This document shows, piece by piece, positions 1-11,703 of a DNA stretch of 64,000 nt. The notes under the pieces are model-generated. The model was not told where the DNA came from and did not search any database. It saw only the letters and a program-made list of their open reading frames with translations. The position numbers and the translations under genes are program-made. The stretch's first letter is position 1. Each line of letters begins with the position of its first letter. Origin of the DNA: Liolophura sinensis (taxonomy: Eukaryota; Mollusca; Polyplacophora; Chitonida; Chitonidae); NCBI RefSeq assembly GCF_032854445.1, contig NC_088301.1, positions 24,846,402 through 24,910,401 of the forward strand, written 5' to 3'.

Positions 1-1423
1 AGAAAACATCTAGCACAGTTATAGTCCTCCTGAGATCCGCATACAGAGCCACAGATTCACCTATAGCCTGCCTGTAATCACTGCCCTCTACTAATCAGCA
101 CCCCCAACAAATCTATTATGTATTTCTACCATTTATTATCATCGATGGTCTGGCTAGGTTCATGTAGCCTACACAGACGAGGTTTCCAAGGGGGGGTGCA
201 TGCCATCACCACTGACAGTGGTGTCCCTAGTACAGTCTCTGATAATTTATACAGAAATTTCGGGGTTTAAAAGAACCAATTCATTCATGCGTGACAATAT
301 GGATGCTACGGCGAAATTTCATATACATGATAGGTTTATCGAGGTATAATCTGGACCCCCCCCCCTGTTGAACCTCACCATCCCACTATACATTATGAAA
401 ATGCTTCTTTGTCCAGTGTGAGAGCACAGCTGATTGGCTGCAGGACCCTTTGTGCAGACAGCCAACTGCTGCTGCTTTTGTATGGCTTTACCTGCATAAT
501 TGACAGGCAGCCAGACAGATGGTAGTCTCAAAACAGTTAAAGCAAAGTCTGGCCAAAGACACAAAAGCATAATCTGCACAAGTTACAACCCCACCAACAA
601 ATTTTAAAAAAAGTGAAATGGCAAAATTTAATCAAAGCCTATAATCAAACACATTTCAGATGTACTTGTAGCAGGGGGCTATTTAATGAACTGTTTGCAA
701 TTTGACCACTTCGCATGGATCCAGCTACATGGCATGAAGAAGAACGCCATTTGCTGTACAAATACAGAGCTTTAGCTACCACTCATATTGATCAGTCTGA
801 GAGTAAGTGGTCCTAGTCCCTTCTGTACAGCCCAGTGCACCGCTATCAAAATAAAGGCTCAGAACAGTGCAATGGCAGCACTTAAACCATAGGTACTGTT
901 CATGTACAGTACTAACAATGATTTTTTTAACACCAAAGGTTCACAATTCACAAGTGAACTGCATTTGTCCTGATAGACTCAGCATTCTTCAAACTTAAGG
1001 GAAAGGGAGTCACCTATACAGACAGCATCCAATTAATACTCGCTATTTCATCATTGAAAGTCAAACCTGACAATAATAATGCCTTCGAACACAGACACAG
1101 AATAGATAATGCCTTCGAACACAGACAGAAAAAATCATGGAAATAAAATTCAAGTAATGGTGCCTTTAAGCTAAGATTAAAAAATGTTCATCCTTTTATC
1201 AGCCTACAGGAAAAAAAAACATGTCATGAAGTGTGCTCCCTCAAAGACATTCTCTCTGAGTGACACTTAAAACAGTTTATAAGACTCAAGAGGATGAAAA
1301 TACAATAAATCGAACAAACACTGTAAATTAAGGATAACAACTGTAATTCAAAATAATCAAATCTGTATTAGTACTAAAACCTAAACACATATCATATGCT
1401 ATTTAAACATTCTACTTCTCAGA
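1..1423. other. Intergenic or intronic stretch, no gene recognised
   Basis: AT-rich sequence with short scattered reading frames only. I see a short direct duplication near 1079-1126 (two copies of a 20-base piece starting AATGCCTTCG) and an A-rich run near 1210. If the minus-strand gene that starts at 6867 runs this far, part of this may be intron or 3' UTR, but I found no convincing exon. Confidence 0.4.
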
Positions 1424-1765
1424 TCGGCCCCGATAGTACAGTTGGTAGAGCGCCCGCTTCCGAAATATCCAGGGTCAATCCTGGGTCGGGTCACACTTAA
1501 GTCCTTAAAAGAGTGACTGGGTGTTTGGGGTTTAACATCATACTTAATTTTTCAGTCTTATGACGATGAAGGAATCCTTAGAGTGCTTGTAATGTGCCTC
1601 CACATTGCAGGATGGATTTCCATTAAGTCGTCTCTGAGAAGCAGCACTAGATAAAAGAGCAAAGGAAATCCATCCTGCAATGTGGAGGCACATTACAAGC
1701 ACTCTAAGGACTCCTTCGTCGTCATATGACTGAAAAATTGTTAAGTACGTTAAACCCCATTCACT
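1424..1765 (+). repeat. SINE-B copy rearranged into a long hairpin
   Basis: The head is tRNA-like (GTTGGTAGAGCG is the A box, and GGGTCAATCC lies at the B-box position), followed by the family's tail. Inside, bases about 1527-1621 are nearly the exact reverse complement of about 1664-1758, with a loop of about 42 bases; I count about three mismatches in the inner 67 bp. Normal copies, such as the one at 43832-44190, have no such inverted pair. This copy therefore looks like a head plus two tails in opposite orientation, either a nested insertion or a fold-back during reverse transcription. Confidence 0.75.
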
Positions 1766-2133
1766 CACTCTGTTGCTCTGAATGTTCATTAAGCTCATCT
1801 ATCCTTCCCTTCCTTACATTGTTAGCTTGCAGAGAATAACCCCCTTAAAATTTCAATTACCCTAAGACAATCCTGAACAGTCTAGTGGCCAATTCTCCCT
1901 TCAGGTTACGTCACATATGTTTCAATGTGTCCTATTTGCTCACAGCTTATGGTCAAGGTTTCTCCAATATCTAGCTGGTATGCTCTTGTTCCTTCACCTA
2001 CACCTACAAAACTAAAGGCCTTCAAAGATTTACAAGAAATATGCATGAATACCAAAATACAAATAACAGCTAATTATCTTCTGTACTTACCTTAAAAATT
2101 ATCAGAGGTAAATAAAGGCCACAAAATATCACC

Positions 2134-2172
2134 TCTGTTACTAAAACTTTCACCTCTGTTACTAAAACTTTA
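2134..2172. repeat. Short direct repeat, two 21-bp units
   Basis: CACCTCTGTTACTAAAACTTT occurs twice in a row, just upstream of a SINE. Confidence 0.8.
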
Positions 2173-2195
2173 TACATCCAGTGGGATATCTCATC

Positions 2196-2445
2196 CTACC
2201 TTCTCCGCTAGCGCAGCGTAAGGACTCAGGAGCCTCTCACCAATGCAATTGCTGTGAGTTCAAGTCCAGCTCATGCTGGTTTCCTCTCCAGCCGTACGAG
2301 GGAAGGTCTGTCAGCAACCTGCAGATGGTTGTGGGTTCCCCTGGGCTCTACCCAGTTTCCTCCCACCATAATGCTGGCTGCAGTGGTGTAAGTGGAATAT
2401 TCTTGAGTACGGCGTAAAACACCAATCAAATACATAAATAAATCC
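2196..2445 (+). repeat. SINE-A copy, plus strand
   Basis: It starts inside the tRNA-like head (CGCTAGCGCAGCGTAA), keeps the B box GAGTTCAAGTCC and the central GCCGTACG block, and ends with ATATTCTTGAGTACGGCGTA and an A-rich tail. The left end of the head is missing or replaced. Confidence 0.85.
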
Positions 2446-2493
2446 TACCTTCTCAGCAAACCAGGGGCCTTCATAGGAGATACCAGTGAATCA

Positions 2494-2745
2494 CAATTAC
2501 CCAGGAGCCTCTCACCAATGTGGTCGCTCTGAGTTGAAGTCCAGCTCTTGCTGGCTTCCTCTCTAGTGCTGGCTTTCTCTCTAGTCATACGTGGGAAGGT
2601 CTGAAAAGCTACCTGACAATGGTCGTGGGTTTCCCCCATGCCCTGCTCGGTTTCCTTCCACTATAATGCTGGCCGCTGTCGTATAAGTAAAATATTCTTG
2701 AGTACAGCATAAAACGCCAATCAAACAAATAAATAAATAAAAAAA
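2494..2745 (+). repeat. SINE-A copy, plus strand, second of a tandem pair
   Basis: It begins at the CCAGGAGCCTCTCACC motif and ends in AATAAATAAAT. A short internal duplication (CTGGCTTTCTCTCTAGT after CTGGCTTCCTCTCTAGT) sets it apart from other copies. It lies some 50 bp after the previous copy in the same orientation. Confidence 0.8.
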
Positions 2746-3865
2746 TAAGTCTTAACAAGGCACGGAACACAATTCTAAGACCAATTCTTAGTATTCAGCA
2801 AAATGAGTCAACTTTGACATATGGGTGATGTTTTAAGTGATTTATATTCTACACGAGTACATAGGCTCCTGCATAATTATCATACATGCACTGTAGATAA
2901 GTACCTTACAAGTATTCATGGTCAACATCTAAGGTCAATACTGTAGTTTTTCAATTTGAGTCTACACCAAACGGACTGCAAGAGGGACGTGAACCTGCAT
3001 ACAGCGACACAGGTGTTTCTAGCATTTGGACTGATCAATCTGCTATCAAGCCATACCTGCTATCCTCCCTCATCTCAAATCAGCAGCCAGCTCTGCTGTG
3101 ATTGTCTTTTAATACGCCTCCCTCTGCTGCACACAGTTTCCATGGTAACGGTATGGCAGTGGGCAATTCCATGAGCATTGCTGCAGCTCCAGCAATATGA
3201 CTGCTGCTAATTTCAATAACGAGTTTTCATACCTGGCCATGAGAGCTCAGGTAGGGTGCTGTCAACATTTCATACATCTCTTATAACAGTTAGATGCCTG
3301 CAGGAGGAGTATAATACAATACATAAACAGTGTCAGTATGTCCTGGTGCACACAACAAAATATACAGACATGTACATGTAGGTATGGTAGAACCATATCT
3401 GCTAACATCATTCAGCATTTAAATTGGAATTTCATTCATCTTTTTTTCAAATTACACTTCAATTAAATTTGGAAAAAAAAATTGACACTGTCACAGATGT
3501 ATACAGAATCCATGAAATCAGCCAATCTGAATTTTTACGAAGGCTCTGAAATATCCTGTATCCATATGGTACAAGAACACTGTTAACAATTTTTCCCTCC
3601 ACATGTTACCTCTGAAAGTATAATTCAGTCACACTTATCACTTAGATATACACACAGTGTCCTGCACAGGGCCTTCATTCATCCCTCAAAAGGGCTCCTG
3701 TAAAATTTCACATAAAATAAAGCTAAAAAAAAAAAAAAAACAAAAAAAAAAAAATCCAGTGAAAATTTGATTTCTGGCATCAAGTTTGAATTTCATTTTA
3801 CATTTTTTTCCTGTACGATTCCATGGTAATGTATATAGTCTTTTGGCTGTTCATTTAATTGCTGT
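2746..3865. other. No gene recognised; low-complexity and one RFX-like site
   Basis: The stretch holds an A-rich tract (3724-3753) and, near 3136-3150, a GTTTCCATGGTAAC sequence close to the X-box bound by RFX factors. A plausible 44-residue open frame on the minus strand near 3230-3100 has no recognisable similarity. Confidence 0.35.
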
Positions 3866-4060
3866 TGGACAAAGTGCCCAAGAATATTTCACTTATACCA
3901 CAGCAGCCAGCATCATGGCGAGAGAAAACCAGGCTCTGCCTGGTGGAAACTCACAACCATCCGCACGTTACTGACAGACCTTCCCATGTACCGCCAGAGA
4001 GGAAGCCAGCAACAGCTGGACTTGAACTCACAGCGACTGCGTTGGTGAGAGGTCCCTGAG
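3866..4060 (-). repeat. SINE-A copy, minus strand
   Basis: Read on the minus strand it runs from the CTCTCACC motif to the AATATTCTTG tail. It is diverged, and both the tRNA head and the A-rich tail are incomplete. Confidence 0.8.
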
Positions 4061-5736
4061 TTTATACATTTTTTTGTTTTCCTTTTCTGTCTCCAAAGGA
4101 GTCAAATGAGGGCTCAGCAAAGAACTCTAGATACATACATAACCTGTCAAAAATTGTTTACAGCAAGATGTGTTGCTTATTTCTTATTGTTTCTGGAAAC
4201 ATTAGCACCCTTGTTACATGTACATAAGTCAGTGGTCTACCATAAATATAGGCAAAAATCACTTAGCATCAATGCTGACTACAAAGGCTTTTTATACTGT
4301 GCTTTCATTCTTTGGGGACAACATACCAATCACTTCACCATAAAACACATTTCTCAATTTTGAATAATTTTGATGTACAAGTTCAGATAGCTCCAAGTTA
4401 ACCTACATCCCCCCCGCTTCCCCCAAGTCTTTCATTTAGAACAGTGCATAATGATAATACAAAATACATTTTTCCCTCTTAAGACTTATCATTGCATTGA
4501 GTGTAAAATGGTTTATACTTGATGTCATTACACAAATCTGGGAACTACATCACATGAAAATCACTTGTACTTTAAAGGTTGTGAAGCCCCGATATCAGAA
4601 AAAAACAAAACAAAAGAAAAACAAAAAAATTAACAAATACGAAAAACATGAAAGGTTAACTGACTGGACAAACCTGCTGGTGTCCTGTCTGCTACATTTG
4701 GTACATGCGCCCCTTGTGCTTTACATAATGTAAGTGTCGTCACTGGATCCGCAGTGCACTCAGTGCTACTGTATCTTTATAATACGATGACACCAGGTAC
4801 GTGATAAAAACTCGGCACAGCAACCTACGCACAAAAGTGCAGACACCGTGGCGAATAGCTCATATAATAGATATATATATATATGCAGTCAAAGAGCGCC
4901 TGATTGCAATGTTGGTGTCTGGTAGCGATGCCAGATATACTTCATGTATCCAACTTCTCCACAACACAAGACGGCTTTCAACCGTATTGATTTCTCCGGC
5001 ACTGGTCTCATCCATGCTCTATCTGTACGTATATAAGCTCAGTACCACTGAAGACAGGCCATCCACGAGGGGCTGAGATTTAAATCGGAAATCTCCAAGA
5101 GAATGGAAGATGGGGGAGAAAATCAGAAGGGGGTGGGGTAGCTGAGGGCAGACTGGGGCATTAAAATCAGAATCATTGAACAGTTCGAGCCAACGGGCGC
5201 AAATCAAGGGTGGGTATTATTGATTAGACAGACAGTTCTCCCGGCGAGGTCTTACGTCATGAATATGTAATAATGACCGACAGCGTTAGCATAGAGCCAA
5301 GTTGGAGCTTGAACTGGTGCTAAGTCTACACCACTGTATTTCACAGCAACATCATGTTCATGTCCAACTGTTACAGGTCTTAGTGAAGTGGAGATTATGC
5401 TAACAAGAGATGTGGAGAAAATGGACATTGGAATCAAAACACCTGTGTCCCAGTCCTTTAATAAAATTATATCCACTATAATTCTTGTGGCAGACTGAAT
5501 GAATGATTTTGGTTTGATGCCTGTAGTGGACTGAAATTTGTTGGGAATAGCACAATGAAAGTCAATGTCCAGTTTTCTTGTTTTTACATCTCTGGGCATA
5601 ACTTAAGCTACAGATTATGAATTCTAGACAAAATCTGTTTGCATCACAGTAATGGCCATTTTCTATTGAAGAACACACTTAAGACTATCTCACTTTTGTG
5701 TCTGACAATGGCCAGGTATACAGGTGAAAGCAACTA
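4061..5736. other. No gene recognised
   Basis: AT-rich sequence with a short TA run near 4870. A 115-residue open frame on the minus strand (5252-5599) has no motif I recognise and no clear splice signals, so I do not call it a gene. Confidence 0.35.
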
Positions 5737-5950
5737 CTGTAATTCTTCAACCTTTTCGCATGTTTGCAAGATGTTTATTAAAGCAGATTTTGAAGGCATT
5801 ATTCTGAGTAGGCTGATAAAATTCTACTTTTTATGAAACCCTGAAATTGGCCAATCCAACCAGTTTTGTCTCCAAAATCCAATTAAAAGTGCGCATAAAC
5901 TGCACTGAAAGTTGCTCTTTCATATGCGAAAAGGCTGAGGATTTAGGGTA
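5737..5950. mobile_element. MITE family A, copy 1
   Basis: An element of about 210 bp with imperfect terminal inverted repeats: ATTCTTCAACCTTTTCGCAT on the left, and ATGCGAAAAGGCTGAGGAT on the right, which is its reverse complement with few changes. There is no coding capacity. A second copy lies in opposite orientation at 42705-42914, sharing internal blocks such as GATTTTGGAGACAAAAC and TTGGCCAATTTC in reverse complement. Two copies with shared ends and a shared core support a mobile origin. The superfamily is not determined. Confidence 0.7.
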
Positions 5951-6750
5951 GTAGTAAATGAAGGCAGGGTTTCCAGGGTCAATTTAATACATAAAACCCT
6001 GTTTGGGATTCCAAATTATAGACAATGGACAGCAATAAGTAGATGTACATGTATTGTAGCATATTGCAGCATTATACGGTCATGACCTACATGTACAGTA
6101 CACAGGTGCACATACAAATGTAGATGGTGTGGGATATTTACTGGGGTAAGGACAGCTATATTCGTCACAGACATTTGGACCAGACAAAAAAAGGGCAATA
6201 TCAGTTATTGCTAATATGTTCAGGCCACCTGTGGTTCCATTGAAGCCCACCTGTCTCACCTTAGCAGACATCCTGAGATGTACTAAGCATTGTAAAGATG
6301 GCGTCACTATGAAATCAGCATGCAAAGGAGATTTCACTGAATAATGTTATACAGTATACACGTATACATGTAGAAGCCAAGTGACAACAACACAACCACA
6401 ATCGCTCTAATTACACAGCCACCCTGAAGAAGGATGAACGAAAAATCTTTCAAGTCCTCTTTCAAGATTCCAATCAAGACTCCCTAGCTTAAGAAGCACT
6501 CATTCTGTTAGGCCAAAGAAAATAATATTCTTCCTTAATGTTTAGACTTTGATGTCAGTAATATGTACATCATCCAAGACAAACATGTATGTTGACTGAT
6601 CCACTAGCTCTGGTGTTAAATACATGGGTTAAATACCCATGAAAACACAAGATAAATTATACAGAATAATTTCAAAAAAATACCATATATATACCAACAT
6701 AAAATCTCTATACTGGAATGACATGCTTTTTTAAATATTAAATACACTAC

Positions 6751-6872
6751 CTTAGCGACAATCGCTGCAACATTTTCCTTGGCTGTCGTTCGCAAACTTT
6801 TCCGGGGTGAGAAAACTGGTGTGGAAACATTTTCTTTCAAATCCAGTTTAGACCTCGATGACTTCATCTCTG
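6751..6872 (-). CDS. First coding exon of an unidentified minus-strand gene with KEN and RxxL motifs
   Basis: The exon has an acceptor after a pyrimidine tract (TTTTTTCTTGTTGCAG), then AG and the start codon at 6867, 39 codons, and a donor AAG|GTAGTG at 6751. The 39 residues are basic. They contain two KEN motifs (LKENVS and AKENVAA) and an RxxL (PRKSLR), signals that in other proteins lead to destruction by APC/C. The preceding exon is probably the non-coding one ending at 16288, whose promoter holds an E2F-type site. N-termini with KEN or RxxL signals occur in geminin and similar cell-cycle proteins, but I cannot identify this protein. No later exon was found between 1 and 6750; a weak candidate acceptor near 6524 gives a frame that stops after a few codons. 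Confidence 0.55.
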
Positions 6873-7953
6873 CAACAAGAAAAAAGGCATTTTGGGGTGA
6901 AGACTATGATTGTCCGTCAAATCTTTTTTATATGATTTTATCACCAGCCATTCACTCTTTGTGAATTTGCAGGATGCCACTGTAGCAACTACGATAAATT
7001 TATGCTCACTATTTCTTAATGCAGATACTGCGGTATAGGATGTTTCCCATTAAACAATACAAACTTTGCACTAGTGTCTTCCTGGGGCCTAGCTGTCAGT
7101 TCATAAAAGAAGTAGCCTCTGTCAAAACAGCTGTTAAAATGATTCTCTGGCGGAAGTTGAATGGATGGCCGTTAAGGGCCCCACTAACTTCACATATGAC
7201 GTCATCACATAATTTCAATAGTAAATACATTCATGTATAAATACTGTGTAATCAGTAGTTGCGTTTCAGTTTTGTAAACTATTAAAAAGGGACATACCAC
7301 AAAAAGAAATTCAGAATTTTTGACTTGGTTCAGCCAAATACAAACATGAACCCAAAGTAAACCTCCTCGGCCCATATTTTCCGAAAAATGTCAATTAAGA
7401 CAATTATATGGGAAAATCTGTCACCGGTCTAAATTGTCCAGCCGATGAGAGAACATATAAATAAGACAGCGCAAAGATTCCCACTATGCAACGTATGCTT
7501 GTGCATTGCACATGTAATACAATACGACAGACTGAAAGTGAATTATAAATCCAGTGAACCAAATACGATCTTCCTTTCTACTGATAACTTTTTATAAACT
7601 ATTTGTAATTCCCAACGATTTCTACGGCAGAACTGAAGATGAATGGTAGAGCATATAATTACAACACAATACCCTGTCTGACATTCACTGAACATCTCTC
7701 ATCATCTAGACAAGGGGAGGTAACTGATCCAAGAAAAGAAGGCTTTCCAAATACAGGGACTTGAGTGAGTTGATTGTCGAAGGGAAACCCCGGGTAAAAT
7801 TAAACATTTGATTGTTCAGTCAAAGTCAGATATGTGTCAGTAGACACGTGAAAATCTCAACATACTTAGATGACGTCTAAAATAACAGCACAATTTTTCG
7901 ACGTCGGCAGTATGTCCCTGTAAGTTTAGAAAGGCAGAACAATTAAGAGTGAA
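6873..7953. other. No gene recognised (probable intron 1 of the minus-strand gene)
   Basis: Nothing beyond scattered short frames. If the exon at 6751-6872 is spliced to the one ending at 16288, everything between is intron, including the two DNA transposons described below. Confidence 0.4.
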
Positions 7954-7957
7954 TTAA

Positions 7958-8617
7958 CCCTTTAGCTACTGAGCTCGCAAAAATGCGAGCAAAAACACCT
8001 GTTTAAATTTCGCGCCAAAAATACGCATAGGCGGCTGTAACCCAGAAATAACTCTGTGTATATACGCAGCCCACTACCACAGCCACTGTTTCGTACCTTT
8101 GTCCGCACATGTTTACATTGAATTTTTTGGAGTTTTTGATTAGCGAAACATTCTGAATTTTTGAGAGTTTCCGTCAGAAAGATGACAACGTATTCGCTGA
8201 GGCAAGTGGTGGATATGATACATAATGACGATGATTCGGGAAGTGAGCTGAATTTGTCTGATTTGGACGATGAATTAGATTCTACCGATCTCCCGATCAG
8301 CGGTAATGGCGCTGAAAGTGACTTTGAAACTGACAGTGAAGGTGATTCCCATGCACCGGCAAATCATACTGTAAACCAGGAAGTGGATTTTAGGCGTGGC
8401 AGAGGGCGAGGCAGGGGGCGTGGTAGAGGGCGAGCAAGAGGCGGTGGGGGACGAAATAGGTCAAATTAATTAGTGTCATTTTGAGGTACTAGTAATACCC
8501 AATAAAGTTTACCATTATACCAAGTTTCTACCTCTTGCCACTTTCAACCTTACATCATTCCAAAAATACATGCCTAAAATTCAAGTAATACTGATAAATA
8601 ATTCAGTAGCTAAAGGG
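7958..8617 (+). mobile_element. Short piggyBac-type element with TTAA target duplication
   Basis: The 660-bp element is bounded by a TTAA on each side (7954-7957 and 8618-8621), the target duplication specific to piggyBac. Its ends are perfect 15-bp inverted repeats, CCCTTTAGCTACTGA and TCAGTAGCTAAAGGG. Next to the left end is a subterminal hairpin, GCTCGCAAAAATGCGAGC (7973-7990). Inside is a single 95-residue reading frame that resembles the N-terminal region of piggyBac transposases, but no DDE catalytic domain. The intact ends and target duplication suggest a young insertion, presumably moved by a full-length relative elsewhere. Confidence 0.9.
8182..8469 (+). CDS. 95-residue protein carried by the piggyBac element (N-terminal region only)
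   Basis: The first ATG is at 8182 and the stop at 8467-8469; an AATAAA follows at 8501. The protein starts MTTYSLRQVVDMI, continues with an acidic stretch (DDDSGSELNLSDLDDELDS), and ends in an arginine-glycine run (about residues 71-93: RRGRGRGRGRGRGRARGGGG). Acidic N-termini of the type SELNLSDLDDE are common in piggyBac and PGBD proteins, and RG-rich tails bind nucleic acids in many proteins. The catalytic domain is absent. The frame has start, stop and poly(A) signal inside a non-autonomous element, so it may be expressed; whether it does anything, for example act as a competitor of the full transposase, is unknown. Confidence 0.6.
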   Translation: MTTYSLRQVVDMIHNDDDSGSELNLSDLDDELDSTDLPISGNGAESDFETDSEGDSHAPANHTVNQEVDFRRGRGRGRGRGRGRARGGGGRNRSN

Positions 8618-8621
8618 TTAA

Positions 8622-9025
8622 GCCCACATCATGATATCCTTTGCTTTCTTGCGAAAGTGATTATGTACACGGACTCCCACGAAATATGATGCTGTAGGGC
8701 CAATGATTTTCCAATTCAAAAAATGACAAATTCCATTTCAGATTTCAGGAATTGCGTTTCAGTTCCGTTTCATTGTAGATATCCTAACTCTTCAATACAA
8801 AATCAAATATGTTTGACATCAAACTGCTCAAACACTTTTCAAGGCAATATGATATTAGCATACATATCAAAATTAATTCTTTTTAATGTCTGGATGTTTA
8901 TATGTTGGAAAGAGTTGGAGTAAATTATTATATCTTCTGAATAAATTATGTAACACAAGCACATATGTAAAATGTTGCCTCTTTAATAAAGACAAAAAAT
9001 AATACACTGTACTCCTACTGGGAGC
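8622..9025. other. No gene recognised
   Basis: AT-rich, no motif or repeat recognised. Confidence 0.35.
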
Positions 9026-9029
9026 CATG

Positions 9030-9295
9030 AACAAGTCTGAAATGAAACGAATCACACATCATTGATCAGGTTTAAAGTTTATACCTATCTCAGTAAGTAC
9101 TATGATATATATTGTCACAGTCTACTTCAGACAACATGTTAATGGTGACAAACTAACATGCCACACTCGTTTTGGGAGCGACACCCAAGGCAGTTGAAAT
9201 GGAAAGAACCACTCATCACCGATTAGGTTTAAAGTTTATAACTATATCAGCACATAATATCTGTATTTCTGATACTGTCACCGTCTAGTTAAGTC
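9030..9295. repeat. Diverged direct duplication of about 90 bp
   Basis: The block around 9050-9130, with GGTTTAAAGTTTATACCTAT and then a TGTCACAGTCTA end, recurs at about 9215-9290 as GGTTTAAAGTTTATAACTAT with TGTCACCGTCTA. It borders the hAT remnant and may be part of its 3' region. Confidence 0.65.
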
Positions 9296-9399
9296 AAAAC
9301 ACCACTTAATACATGTACATGTATCTCCATTGAAGTACATCATCATCAGTTGTCTGGTGTTAACAGTCAGGCCCACTCTCCTGTCATTCAGTAAATTTT

Positions 9400-11031
9400 T
9401 ATACTGTGAAAAGAACATTTCCACATCTACACTGGTGACAGGCATTCACAAAGATTTAGTTGCTACAGCTGTCAAACAAGGAAATCTGTGTCCAAGTCCT
9501 TGCCAACAGAGTTTGAGATGCAGTCCATCCTGATGTGATGAGAAAGGAATGTCTTCTGGCTTTGTCTGCGCACATATTTCCCACTCTTCTTGCCGTTCAT
9601 GGGATGGATATTCACATTCAAAATATCTGAGTAGTCTGTGATATCATATGACAGGGTAGGCAAAAGGTGTGGGTCAAACACCCTAGCACTTTCGTAGTAA
9701 TTTTTTGCCTGGCGAGAATGAAGATGTTTTTCCACCTTTTGAAGAGATTTCTTGAAAACACTTTGAATGGACTTTTCAGGTACTTTCATCTATGACCGCA
9801 ATCTGTCAGTTTCTTCTCCATAGCTAGCTTTAGTTGACCCAGCCTTTAAGGACACTCAAGTGTCTTTGACTAAATTGTAGGCTTTACATGCCGGAGGACC
9901 TCTATTCCCTCTAAAGTTGTAAGGGCATAAATGAGACGGCAACAGTTCCCACTTATCAAGTTGAAGCAAGATCTCTCGGTAGATGGTTTTGCGAGACGTA
10001 AATTCAATGATTCATTCCACTGCCATCCCTTGATTTGCTTCAGTCTTGAAGAAACCTTCATACATATGTATTTGGCTGGAATAGTAAATGACAGCCTCAA
10101 ACCAGGAGTTCCATCTTGTAAACACCGGTACAGGGGGCAGTTTTACTTGGGAACCACTCACAAAATGTTTTAAATATGCAAGATAACGACACTTCCTGCC
10201 AGGCTTTTCAAAGAAAGCCGACTTCACAATAGTGATCAGTGTGGCAGTAGGAGAAAACTCTGGACAGTTCACCAACATATCTCCGGCTAGGTTCAGTATT
10301 GGGCGTAACACACTTGAGACATCACTTCTTAAAGGCTTTTCTGCAGTAGGCAGCAGAGTCAGACTCAAATGCAATGACACCCCTGGAATTAATACCCATA
10401 CTTGTCACAGGTTGAATTACATCTTGGCTGAGTCTTGAGTTATTGTATTTTTCAAGTGTTATGACATCAATCAGGTAATAAGAACGTGGAACACCTACAA
10501 TCATGTTCAGAATACTGTGATCCTGAGAGTTTGTTGTCTTGTCTGCAATAAAGCATATAGGCACATGCTTCACAAGTGACTTAAGACAATCAAAATGTCT
10601 GTCAAAAAGATGGGAAACATGAAGTTCTCTGAGCGTGGATGTTTGCTGCCTACCGCCTTGTTTGAAGAGAGATGGCCTCAATCTATCACTTTTTCCCACT
10701 GGAATGTCTACAATTGTATGCATCTTAACAAAGTCAAGGATAAAATCAACCCTGCAGGTCCTTAGATTTTGAGACGGTTGAAAGAGTTCACTCTCTTACA
10801 TGTACTTTGGCTTGCTCCCCTTTTGTTGTGACTAGAACTCGGTTGGTAACATGTTTTGTGATCTTTCACTATATCCACGTGCATAAAATCTATGCAGTGT
10901 TGACAATATGTACAAACCAATATATCTGCATTGCAGTAAAAATTTTCTTCAAACTGTTTGCAACGTTCTGCAGCTGTCACTTTGCAGACTGGTGACAGGT
11001 GACGAAGTCTCGTTTTGGCGACCATTATAGA
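9400..11031 (-). pseudogene. Decayed hAT-type transposase with CGGBP1-like zinc finger
   Basis: Four minus-strand reading frames in order make one former protein. 11025-10762 begins MVAKTRLRHL and carries a CxxC...H zinc finger (CTYCQHCIDFMHVDIVKDH) like that of CGGBP1, itself a hAT derivative. 10723-10322 and 10380-10012 hold hAT-like middle parts: FIADKTTN, which resembles the first catalytic block, and PPVPVFTRWNSWFEAV, which resembles the conserved TRWNSW region. 9789-9472 is the C-terminal part. The pieces sit in different frames with stops between them, so the gene is dead, with at least three breaks. Target duplications and terminal inverted repeats were not found. Confidence 0.75.
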
Positions 11032-11611
11032 AAGCATGCATACACAAACAACAGCCGTATGTAAGCGTAACCCTTATTGGTTGCTGAAGCTCCAAATAGC
11101 CAATCACAACGCATCTCATATTATATATCTAACACAGGAACCGGAACACGACCTGTCACCCTTCCAACAACGAAAGTACATCATGTGCTTACTCAGAAAA
11201 TTAATCTTTTACTCTTATGTACATTTTAATTATCACCATGACAATGCAGGTTCCATGACAAAGTGCCAATTCCCCGTTTCGCATTCCTTATTCTGCAAGT
11301 TCCGTCCGTTTTCCACAATCACAGAAAACCATTGGCCTTGTCTATAATGCGCAAGTTACATGTACCTGTTAAGTTTTGGGTCAATGCCTGAGCTTGAATT
11401 TTCTAACCACTGTTATACACCTACTAAGCAGTTGCATAAATTGATAATAGATCAAAGGTTTTATCCCCGTACAGTCATTTTCAGATACACCTGGATATAA
11501 TCTGTAGGAAAGGAACGCAGTCAGGAATAGAGAATAGCAGACTGGTGGAAAGATGAACACACAGATTTTGAGAAAGCTTAGATTACGACAGTGTATAGTG
11601 TCAGCATGAGA

Positions 11612-11703
11612 TGGACTTGAACTCACAGCGACCGCTTTGGTGAGAGACTCCTGGGTCATTACGCTGCGCTAGCGCGCTAACCGACTGAGCCACGGAGGCC
11701 CCG
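11612..11703 (-). repeat. SINE-A fragment, tRNA-like head only
   Basis: Reading the minus strand gives GGGGCCTCCGTGGCTCAGTC, the A box with TTAGCGCGC, and the B box GAGTTCAAGTCC, ending at CATGCTG. The rest of the SINE is missing. Confidence 0.85.

Noticed and set aside
1424-1500. True tRNA gene at a SINE-B head
   Set aside because: A and B boxes are present, but the sequence does not fold as a complete cloverleaf and runs on into SINE sequence; the same holds for all SINE-A and SINE-D heads.
5252-5599. 115-residue minus-strand reading frame
   Set aside because: No recognisable motif, no convincing splice sites, amino acid composition unremarkable for AT-rich chance frames.
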